From Adiantum capillus-veneris (Eukaryota > Streptophyta > Polypodiopsida > Polypodiales > Pteridaceae): 63,000 nucleotides of DNA. A model generated the notes under the pieces. That model was given only the letters and a program-made list of their open reading frames with translations, was not told the DNA's origin and ran no database searches. The stretch's first letter is position 1. Every line of letters starts with the position of its first letter. A program made the translations under genes and the position numbers. The stretch covers positions 131,160,920 to 131,223,919 of the forward strand of contig CM043964.1 in assembly GCA_014529385.2 (NCBI GenBank). The letters run 5' to 3'. This document shows, in pieces, positions 30,018-38,865 of the stretch.

Positions 30018-31145
30018 GGGATGCCCAAGAGTAGAGCCTCAAAAGCATCTAACATGAGAAAAGCATCAAGTCTTAAAGCATCTGATCCAAAAGCAAGCAC
30101 CCATAGGGATGGTCCGTATGCACTGCCATGTCATTAGCAGCTTCCGCAAATCGTGGGCCGTTCGTGCAATTGCCACGTCATCCTTTTTTTTAAGCAAGTT
30201 AAAGAGTGTGTGTTTGTGTGCTTTATTTTTGGGGTTTTAGGCTGTAATCACTTTGGGCAAGGGATCGGACGGAAACACAGAGATAACCGCAAACTACAGA
30301 CTTGGCAACACTTTTAGTACTTCAAACAACTTGGAAAATTGAGAGAAAAGACGACACGGCGCAACAGAGTTCCGAGCACTGTCGCCCCTTTTGGTATTTC
30401 TTTATTCATCGATCTGCAAAGGATACAACTCATGTCGGGACCAATTTTTCAGTTTCGTGTCCAGATCCTGAAAGAATGGCCCCGAGGACACTTATAAAGA
30501 GGACATGGGATGCTAAAAACAGAGTCCCAAAAGTTACTTGTCTAAAAGAATTCAAATCAAAAGCATTTTCTCCAAAAAGCTAATGCTAAAATCTGCTCAA
30601 AACAGCCAGTGCAATTTGCGAAAATGTGTACAACAATGCCACATCACCAGCCCCAGCACAAAATTTGGAAATCTGCCAAATCAGTAGCCAGTGTAGAATC
30701 CGCGCGTCTGTCCAGTTTTGCTGCCACGTCATTGACTTGTTACATAGGCCCCTCGGCCGGTTCCTCTAAGTTTGTTGGGGTTTAGGATTATTAATCCTAA
30801 CCCGTTAATAATTTGGGCCACTCAGCGGGACTTCATAAGTTGAGATTTCTTCTGTTTCTTTGTCTTCTTCTAAGCTTTAGGCCTCTTGGCCGGTTCTTGC
30901 CAAACTTAGTCATGTTAGTCCAAGACCTGAAGGTCACTCGGATGTTCCTAGAGCCACGTAGAGGGTCACATATGCAAATACCACATAGAGAAACTGATGA
31001 CGACATAAAGGATTTTGGCTTTGACAAAGAGATTGGCATAGACCACCTTTCTAGGGGAAGTGAGTCTGTGACGGGCCGAACAAAGTCATTGATCCGACGC
31101 GTCTATGATCTTGACGCAAAAACCCTAACCCTAAAACCCGTCACA
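30018..31145 (-). repeat. Minus-strand LTR (30243-31145) plus LTR scrap
   Basis: 30243-31145 runs TGTAATCACTTTGGGCAAGG ... AACCCGTCACA in plus reading, i.e. a TG...CA LTR of about 900 bp on the minus strand. It has the hallmark CGCCCCTTTTGGTATTTC (30386-30403) and a TATA-like CTTATAAAG near 30492. 30018-30242 is U3 of another copy. A PPT-like TTTTAGAAGGGGGTA (minus) adjoins at 31146-31160. Confidence 0.65.
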
Positions 31146-31594
31146 TACCCCCTTCTAAAATCAAAGCCGTCCTCGATTGTAGGATGAGAGAAAATGTTCA
31201 CACTTCTAACATTTATGGAATTCAAATCCTATGAATGATCATTCAGTCATGCATTCTTGTGCAATGATGGCCGTGCAATGAGAGAGAGAAGCTAGCTGCA
31301 GACACCTTGGGTGCGTCTGAAATTTGTCTTATGGTAGTATCTTAGCCGATGCCTATAAAAGGTCATTGGATCTTGCTTGGATTGTCCATCACACACCCAA
31401 GATCATCATAATCATAATTATCATTCATCATAATCTCATACGAATTTCAAAATTTATGGTCCTTTTCTTCAATTCAAAGATTGTAGGATCTATTCCTAGT
31501 TCTCCATCGCTCCTTGATTAGCTAGTATACTGAAGTCCAACAATAACTCCTTGTTCTTATGCTTCAATTGAATCGTTTGTTCTCTTGTGTCAAA

Positions 31595-32060
31595 CTAGGC
31601 ATGATATTTGTAAAACCAAGACATGTCCAATAGAACATCACATCCTCCCAAGAATATAATGTAGAACTCAACTAGATCTGCAAATGTCTCGACTTGAAGT
31701 CGAAGCGATCCAATCAATGGTGTGGATGATGTATAAGTTCCATTAGCCATTTGTGCTTCAATGTGCATTCCTTTGGCATATTCATCAATGCCTAATCTTG
31801 CAGCTAAGTGTGGGGAGATAAAATTTTGCATGGAACCTGAATCAAAGAGGATAAGGGCATCTTGATCTTTGACTTTTCCCATAAGCCTTACGTGGTTCAT
31901 TGGATGTGTCAATGGTAGGAACACCTACCAAGTCAGAAATCAACCCCACTGAGGGTCGGGATTTCTTGTTTTCAATGTCTTCATATGGAAGTGATCGTTT
32001 GTTATTTGGATATGTCGGACAATCATAGGAAATATGGCCGTGTATGTCACATGAAATGCA
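31595..32060 (-). pseudogene. Ty3 gag zinc knuckle and protease
   Basis: On the minus strand, CISCDIHGHISYDC (about 32020-32061) is a complete CX2CX4HX4C knuckle. About 100 nt later the protease frame (31595-31924) reads ALILFDSGSMQNFISPHLAARLG, with the catalytic D-S-G intact, and GGCDVLLDMSWFYKYHA. The protease processes Gag-Pol. The region upstream of the knuckle has been replaced by integrase sequence (see next entry), so the gene order is scrambled. Confidence 0.8.
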
Positions 32061-32250
32061 TTGTGAATCTTCTAAGTTTCTAGTAACTTAGCTTGAAGGA
32101 TAGATCATTTATCTTGTCCTGTACTTGGAAGGTCCATAGTATCTCATACTTAGCTCTGGCAAAAGCCTCTCCTGATCCTTCAGCTTTCGTAGGCATGCTT
32201 CTTCAAGCTTGAGGAGCACCCAATTGTTTTCCTTCAATTGCAAGTTTGTA
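32061..32250 (-). pseudogene. Ty3 integrase GPY/F fragment
   Basis: The frame LKENNWVLLKLEEACLRKLK ... [13 protein letters not shown] corresponds to the integrase C-terminal module seen at 2980-3139 and 52200-52330. It is joined at 32048-32060 to gag zinc-knuckle coding sequence, so it lies upstream of protease, opposite to the normal pol order. Its other end meets an LTR end at 32247. Confidence 0.78.
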
Positions 32251-33016
32251 ACAGGAAGGCACCGCATGCCAACGGAAAAGAACAAATGAGACAAACTTTT
32301 AGTAGTTCAAATAACATTGAGCTGAAAGAGATGCACGACACAGTGCACACGAGATGCGGAGTGGCGGAGTTTCACCCCAAGATAACACTAGCCCCAAACC
32401 CTCCTTTTGATATTTCTTTATATTGTTTCAACTCAGTACAAGTTGGTGGCTCTGCTCTGCATCTGCTCTTGCGAGAATGCCAGAGAGAGAGAGAGAGCCC
32501 ACATGTCATATATAAAGGCCCTAGGCCCATCTAAATGCAGTACATGAAAAGTATCAACTAAAAGCATCTGGTCTTCAAAAGCGTTTGATCCAAAAGCTTG
32601 CAATGCAAACCTGCAAATTCCGTACAATGCCACGTTGCGGAAATCCATATAGTGCCACATGGTAGTCGGCACAAAATGCGGGGATCCGTACAGTTGCTAC
32701 GTCATTAGGTTTTACACACAATAACTTGTGTGTGTGGGTGCTGCTTTATCTAATTATTATAGGCCCCATCGGACGTACAGTGCCACATGGCAGTCGGCAC
32801 AAAACGCAGGGGATCCGTACAATTGCTACGTCATTAGGTTTTACACAAAATAATCTTGTGTGAGTGTTTGCTGCTTTATCTAATTATTATTAGACGGGGT
32901 CCTATAAGTTGGGAAAACTCTTTAATAATTGGTCCCTTTCGATGAGGAACTGCAAGTTGGTGAGAACTTCTTCTTCTTATTCTACTGCTTCTAGGGTTTA
33001 GGCCCCTCGTCCGGGA
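32247..33016 (-). repeat. Minus-strand LTR, U3 truncated
   Basis: Begins TGTAACAGGAAGGC, holds a degenerate hallmark (CCTCCTTTTGATATTTC, 32400-32416), a GA run and tandem similarity between 32600-32740 and 32770-32900 (GTGCCACATGG...GTACAGTTGCTACGTCATTAG). It is cut at about 33016 by a copia element. Confidence 0.6.
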
Positions 33017-33600
33017 TCTGCTCTAGGTGTCTGCTGGAAGACATATCTTGCACAACTATATCCCCATGCTCACTGTCGAGCATAGAAAGGAATGATTGCA
33101 TAATCGTTGACGTCTCAGCCTCCTCTGCAATCATCCACTTCAGACATGACCACTCAATCTGCTGTGACTCACTAGAGCTCTCATGCTCTAACTTATTATG
33201 CATAGACTCTTGCACAACTTCCTCCTGTCGTGACTCACTAGAGCAAGACCGCTCTACTTGTCTATCCTGCATAGAACTATCTCGCACAACTGACTCTCTG
33301 CTTTTCTCAGTCACTAGCAAAGCATGCATGTCTGACTCTATCACCTCTCTGTGTGACTGCTCAAGTCGTGCCCCAACTGTGTGCACAACGAGCTCACTAC
33401 TCTGCACTCCATGCAAAGCACCCTGCAACCCACAAGCAAAAGAGACTCGCCTGCTCTCTCGCTGTCTACCTGGTTGCATGATCACAGAGACAACACCGTC
33501 TCTCCCGTGATCCACATGCAATGGGTAACCTGGACCACTCCTACATCTCGCAATCACTAGCGAACCCAAAGCATCACAAAATCTCGCTCTCGAAGCGAAA
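33017..33600 (-). pseudogene. Copia pol tract, Ser/Glu-rich, downstream of protease
   Basis: A long open frame with acidic and Ser-rich repeats (SSESRQEEVVQESMHNKLEH, ESSSESQQIEW). No pre-integrase zinc module or integrase signature was found. In copia elements the GAG-pre-integrase region lies here, so it has diverged, or this is a non-canonical insert. Function unknown. Confidence 0.4.
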
Positions 33601-33871
33601 TTTGACATCCACAATCTCTAAGCTGACCAATCGAGATCAAACTCACTGTCAAATCTGGTACATAGCGCACATGTCGTAACAAGTAAGATGCACCATCCGG
33701 TAATGACAGTCTCACATCTCCTGCACCTGCTATCGCATGTACCGATCCATCGGTCAAACGTACACTGCGAATCATCCCGCTAGAATAGCTACAAAACCAT
33801 TCACGATGCGACGTGACATGAAACATAGCATCTGCGTCTAGCAACCACTGCGAAGGGAGTGCACTATCCAC
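33557..33871 (-). pseudogene. Copia protease
   Basis: SQWLLDADAMFHVTSHREWF, then VRLTDGSVHAIAGAGDVRLS and HVRYVPDLTVSLISIGQL are the copia aspartic-protease blocks in order. The active site normally W-D-S/T-G-A reads D-A-D-A, so it should be inactive. It overlaps the gag frame end and the downstream tract in other frames. Confidence 0.8.
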
Positions 33872-34386
33872 ATGTATAGCATCTCGTGCATAGCTCGAGG
33901 TAAAAGTGACATCCTATCACTAGTATACTTCGACACTACATCTGCCTCAACTGTCAAAGCAACTGAGTCCATGGCATCACTACATACATCTCTGAGATTG
34001 CCATGTCTCCTACGATGTCGCATACGACGAAAACAACGCCGTCTAACGTGTCCAGAATGACCACAATACCAACATACCACTTGTCGGCGTACTCGTGAAT
34101 GTACATGTCTCACACGAGTCCTTGATGACTCAGATCTATCATACATATCATGTAATTTGCGCCAAAGTGCTCTCGAAGTAGTCTCATACATAACAAGAGC
34201 ATATACAGATTTCGCAAGGTGCAAAGAGAGTGTAGATAGTGCCATCTCCTCTAGCTCTTGCCACTGATCGTCAGACATGTTTGAAGGTCTACCTACATCA
34301 CCACTCAATGGTCGATGCAACCCTCGTTGTGTCAGTGCATCAAGCATACAATCTCTCCATGCCGCAAAGTCTGACCCATCAAACAC
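33838..34386 (-). pseudogene. Copia gag with zinc knuckle
   Basis: MFDGSDFAAWRDCMLDALTQ is the UBN2 gag opening. ALWRKLHDMYDRSESSRTRV follows, then CWYCGHSGHVRRRC, an intact CX2CX4HX4C knuckle. The gag is shorter than usual (about 180 residues), with part of the core missing between the UBN2 block and the knuckle. Confidence 0.8.
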
Positions 34387-35748
34387 GCGTATCTATGAGA
34401 GATCATAATCTGAGCGATCACCTGTCTCTGCCATGAGCACAAGTAGCAAGCTAGATAGCAAAACCACCTCACCAACAACACCTGGAAACTGTCTACAAAT
34501 ATGGCTAGAAACACAATGTAAAACCTGTGAGACACACTCCAAAAAGAGCTCCCGCAATGTCAATACAAGTCTCGCCTACTCTAGTATCACAGTGCAATTT
34601 GTGAGCTAATCACCAAGCCCACACTGTGCGGTATCGATGCATACACATGCACAAATCTCCCACCTGCAGAGAACACCGCACGTAATCACTGAGTGCAATC
34701 GCAATCACAACCTGGATCGCATCAACTTATACGCATAAAACTCCTGGGAAAATTTCGCCAGAGTTTCGATGCACAATGGCTATCAACACAAAATAACCAT
34801 TGTCTTGCAAGCTCAATACAATGAGCAATCAATGCGCATCAAACTACACTCAACATACATTCATAAGCTCTGCAAACCTGTGTCCAGCAAATGCTCACAA
34901 AGAGTACCACAGGTGGCCATACATATCATCCACAACCAACCTCTGCACTTGCTCACAAGATCTACTGCTCACCACATAAGCATACATAGAGCATTACCCG
35001 CTCAAAGACCATGTATGCAAGTCACAACACTGCAGAAGAACCACTCAACTGCAACTAGCAACACCTGTGGGAGTACTAGACTTAACCTGTACGTGGGAGT
35101 CAAACCTGATCTTGTAACACCTCATATGTGCCTGCTACCTGCAGTGTGCACGGGTAAGCTGTCTGCAGCAAAGAAAACAACAGAGCCCAAAATTGTCCTA
35201 AAAACAGTCTCTGTGTTTTTAATTTCAGACCCACCTGCACTCCGAATCAGAAAACGATTCCTTCTACAAAGTCGTAGAGCTTGAAGCGAGCTCTGTTTTG
35301 AACCAAAAAGTTTTGGAATCGGAGCTTTGTAGCTCAAGTTATGAGCAAAACAGTAGACTGCTGTCAAACTGCCAAAAACTGAACGACTTTCTTCTGTGCT
35401 TCTTTGAGCTCATAGAAAGGCTCAAACTCACTTCCCACCTCGATGCGTGAGCTGAATGTATCAATCTCACAATGCTTCCATGTCTATGGAAGCTCCAAGC
35501 TCCAATCTGTCGCCGATGTAGCCGTTGCAAAGCTTGGCAAGAAGAGGGAAGATGCTTTACACAGTGGGCTGATTTGTAGAGGAACTATGGACTGATCTGT
35601 GAGCACTAGGAAGCTCTTGAGAGCTCTCCTGCAAGCGTCTATATGGCTGTCCACAAGCCTCCTCTATTTCTTTGTTCAGATCTGTGACCTCTCCGCCATA
35701 GCCGACGAGTTCATCGCGAAGCCGTCCATCTACGCTCTCACACTTGTC
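34387..35748 (-). other. Copia leader, no gene recognised
   Basis: About 1.36 kb between PBS and gag. No frame has a recognisable domain. The sequence is long for a copia leader and may contain decayed material. Confidence 0.45.
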
Positions 35749-35760
35749 GCTCTGATATCA
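35749..35760 (-). promoter_or_regulatory. Primer-binding site, one mismatch
   Basis: The minus strand reads TGATATCAGAGC, one change from the initiator-Met site, two bases from the LTR end. Confidence 0.75.
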
Positions 35761-35762
35761 AT

Positions 35763-35958
35763 TGAAGGGGATCGGAGAGCACCACAGACGGAGAGTGAGA
35801 GAGAGAAGGAGACACACGACACACAGATATGGGTGGAGAGACTCAAAGAGTGAGTAGCCCCCTATACACTTATGCTATGTATAAGGTATACAAGTCAGTG
35901 GGAGCCCAGACTCTGGGCGGCCGGGCAAGGCACAGGCGCCTACACCCCAACAGTGACA
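35763..35958 (-). repeat. Short LTR (196 bp)
   Basis: Minus-strand start TGTCACTGTTGGGG at 35958, end CCCCTTCA at 35763. Has a GA-rich stretch and TATA-like TATACTTATAC region. PBS on one side, PPT plus palindrome (35980-35997) on the other. Confidence 0.7.
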
Positions 35959-36168
35959 TCCCCCCTTCTTGAAAGAAGAGTAATCATCCACGATTACAAC
36001 ATGTTTGAAAACAACTCAAGTTCGTTCCGAGGGACATGAGTCTGTGTGCCGGGCAAGGCACAGGCGCCTATACCCCAACAGTGACATTCCCCCTTCTTGA
36101 AAGAAGAGTAATCATCCACGATTACAACATGTTTGAAAACAACTCAAGTTTGTTCCGAGGGACATTCA
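35920..36168. repeat. Tandem duplication of LTR edge and PPT, period 128 bp
   Basis: GCCGGGCAAGGCACAGGCGC starts at 35920 and again at 36048, and the copies stay nearly identical through the LTR start, the PPT and the palindrome to AACTCAAGTT. It duplicates the PPT/LTR boundary. Palindromes are at 35980-35997 and 36108-36125. Confidence 0.92.
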
Positions 36169-36404
36169 GTTTCACACCGAGACTTGCTGATCTATAACGG
36201 TTGTCTCATTCTAGATCGGAGCTCTTGATATTCCGGCGTAGCAAAATTAGCCATCACACCTAAACCGCGTTGATCTTGAACGGATGTCTCGATGCACTAA
36301 AATTACACACCCAACTAATCTCACCCAATTAGGAATATTCAGTAGTTGGCACATCACAATGCAAGACAACGAACAACGCCGTTGAGCACTCCTCCGAGAC
36401 AGAC

Positions 36405-37184
36405 AGTGTCACGTGCACATCTAAGCCTATGTGCATGTGGACAAGCTACTCTAGGGTTTAGGTCAGCTTAGGAAGTGTTTTGGCACCTTTGTGAGTCTGT
36501 TCGCAGGCCGTGCATGTCCAGGCACTTAGAGTAGTTGCATATCCTTTGGTTGCACATAGCATGATCATCAACATTACACTCAGTAGCCATCATGAGCATT
36601 TTATAATGCACATAACCCATTTTCCCTATTTTAGCAATTTTTCACTTATTATTAATAAGTGATTTTGTTGGGAAACTGGGTAGGGCATTTGTGATAAGTT
36701 ACTATTTGAGGAAACTAGCGCTAGTACTTTTTGGCAGAAGAGGCAGCAGAATTCCTACATCTGGCAATGCACCTTCTCAGCAAGACCTGCAGGATCACCT
36801 AGCGTTTTCTAGCCATCAAGACCCCTGGCGTTTTTCACCAGCAAATCAGCCTTGGCGTTTTTGCAGCAGATTGCCTAGCGTTTTTTTGCAGCAGCTTGCC
36901 TAGCGTTTTTGCAGATCAAGACCAACCTAGCATTTTTGCACTTGCAGATTCACATCAGTGTTTGCAGATTCCCGGCGCGGCAGGATCAGCCATTGCATCA
37001 ACATTTTCTGTTTTCAGCTCTTAGACTCCGCTAGAACAGCCCCAAGCCTCGCAGATCTCGCCTACCCGCAGCTGATCCTCGCCGCACGGTCAGATCAGCC
37101 AGCGTTGTCAATTTCAGCCCGTTGTTTGCAGATTTCGGAGCACTCATCTTTAGCAAAGTTCAACATTCACATCCGCTGCACCTT
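36405..37184. mobile_element. 780-bp insertion flanked by ACAGAC
   Basis: It splits sequence that is contiguous in the right arm. ACAGAC occurs at 36399-36404 and 37185-37190, consistent with a 6-bp target duplication. Inside, 36800-36945 has repeated CTAGCGTTTTTGCAGCAG-like units. No coding capacity or terminal inverted repeats were recognised, so its class is unknown. Confidence 0.5.
36800..36945. repeat. Minisatellite of about 22-25-bp units
   Basis: Around six diverged units centred on CCTAGCGTTTTTGCAG, with length changes in the T run. Confidence 0.8.
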
Positions 37185-37653
37185 ACAGACGGTCTGCGGA
37201 CTCAACAACTACCTCGTCACTTTCCCGACCTAAAAAGGACCGGTCCATGAGCTCAGAGGACTAATACAACCAAATGCTCTTTAGACCTCAGCGTGCGTCG
37301 CTTGGAGGTTTCAAGCATACAACTAAATGCTCCCCAGACATCCCGCATGTGTCATTGAGAGGTTTTCCAGTGTACAACGAAACGCTTTCCGGACATCCAG
37401 TCTACATCTTTTCGAGGTTTTCAAGCATTCAACGAAACGGTCCCCAAACATTCCGTCTACGTCATTTTGAGGTTCAAACATTATCAAACATCATTTCTCA
37501 TTACTCCGCCCGGGAGTAAATCACCAATCATTGAAACCGGTATTAAAACCAGCAAAAGCACCAAGACAAGTTTAAAACAGATACCATTCATTTCAAACAA
37601 ATTCCAAACAGTACTTTTTGAACAAATATCCAAAGTATATGAATACAAAGCAA

Positions 37654-38010
37654 CTAGAAAATTCGTTCAGGTTTTTGTTCGGATAGCTGAACTTTGAGGA
37701 CGACTGGCCTGTCCTTCATCAAGGTAATCATACGGTTGCGGATCTGGATTGTCTCATTCTTGTCGTGCCAAGGCATGCCCAAGAGAACGTCGCAATTGCC
37801 CAACTTCATGATGTGGAAATCGGCTTCTCCATGGTATCCTTGTATGGTCACTAGAAGCACACCGATGAGAGGTACCACCTTGTGGGTTTGACCGGTGTCT
37901 AACTGGGCGTCAAGTGCTCGTCCTTGGGAGTCGTAATCGAAATCCATCCGCTGAAGAAATTCTGGATGAATGAAATTTTCGGTAGCTTCAAGGTCAAAGA
38001 AGATCAAGGC
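37654..38010 (-). pseudogene. Ty3 protease fragment
   Basis: IFFDLEATENFIHPEFLQRM corresponds to the D-S/T-G-A-T protease active site with S-G replaced by L-E. KVVPLIGVLLVTIQGYHGEA and GNCDVLLGMPWHDKN follow, the conserved protease end. Only protease is present, between two LTRs of opposite orientation. The catalytic change predicts inactivity. Confidence 0.78.
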
Positions 38011-38140
38011 TTTTTAGTTGTTGACTTTGCCGTAAGCTCGGCACAATTCATTTGAGCTTTCAAGTTTAATTCCATAGATATCGAGTACAAGTCCCGGGTA
38101 CAAGTCCTATGGCAGGTCTAGCTCTGTTAGCCAGAAGTGG

Positions 38141-38697
38141 TGTCACAAGTGATGACGTGGCACAACTACCCGAACACCAAAGTCTTAAAATAAGTTGTTC
38201 CAACTTATGAGTACCTAGAAATTAAATAACGTTGACTGGATGACTATATTGTGGTTTTTATACTGGTTTCATTGATAGGTGATTTTATTCCCGGGTGGAG
38301 AAGTGAGAAATACTGTTTTGGTATTGTTTGAACCTCGGAACGACGCAAGCCGATGCCTATGGAGCGTTTCGTTGTATGTTTGAAAACCTCGGAACGACGC
38401 AGGCCAATGCCTGGGGAGCGTTCCGTTGTATGCTTGAACCTCCAAGCGACGCACATTGCGGTCTGGGGAGCGTGAGCGTTTGGTTGTACAGTCCCCTGAG
38501 CTCATGGCCCGGACCTTTTTAGGTTATTTGCGGAGGGAGTGACGAGGTAGTCGTTGAGTAGCTTCATACCGCAAACCGTTTGTCTCAGGCGAGTGCTCAA
38601 CCGCGTTGTTTGTTGTGTCTTGTAACATGCATATGTAAGCATTTTTGTTGCATTGTGATGTGCCAATTACTGAATATTCCTAATTGGATGAGATTGT
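38141..38697 (+). repeat. Plus-strand LTR (right arm of inverted pair)
   Basis: Starts TGTCACAAGTGATGACGTGG like other Ty3 LTRs here, has TATA-like TTTTTATACT (38259) and three units of about 52-54 bp from 38336 (CTCGGAACGACGCAAGCC and relatives). It is cut at 38697 by the 3' end of LINE 1. 38262-38697 is the inverted match of the left arm. Confidence 0.7.
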
Positions 38698-38865
38698 GAG
38701 AAAATGAAATGAAATGAAATGTTATATTAAACGTCTTCAAAAGGCCAGAGTGACCTATGAGACCAAACTGATACAAAAGTGGTGAATCTGGTACAATGTC
38801 TGAAAAGTGTGAGATTGTGAAAATAAATGCGAAAAACTAAATACAAAGTATTAGAGAAACTTCTT

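Larger units (their letters stand above)
33017..35958 (-). mobile_element. Truncated copia element with 5' LTR
   Basis: Minus-strand order: LTR 35763-35958, PBS 35749-35760, leader, gag (33838-34386), protease (33557-33871), a Ser/Glu-rich tract, then truncation at 33017. Integrase and reverse transcriptase are lost. On the other side of its LTR (35959 onward) lies a PPT, so the LTR is shared with a second element or a duplicated end. Confidence 0.75.
36319..37540 (-). repeat. Left arm of an inverted LTR pair, with a 780-bp insertion
   Basis: 36319-36404 and 37185-37540 are the inverted counterpart of 38262-38697 (for example CCAATTAGGAATATTCAGTA, and ACCTAAAAAGGACC followed by CATGAGCTCAG). 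Within it, four units of about 50 bp (37270-37490: CGCTTGGAGGTTTCAAGCAT and relatives) form a minisatellite. The insertion 36405-37184 is flanked by ACAGAC on both sides. Confidence 0.8.

Noticed and set aside
34769-35284. 171-residue plus-strand ORF
   Set aside because: Antisense to the copia leader, His/Gln-rich low complexity, no domain.
35920-36168. CRISPR-like repeat-spacer array
   Set aside because: Only two copies, long unit, no spacers, eukaryotic retroelement context. The same reasoning applies to the minisatellites at 36800 and 38336.
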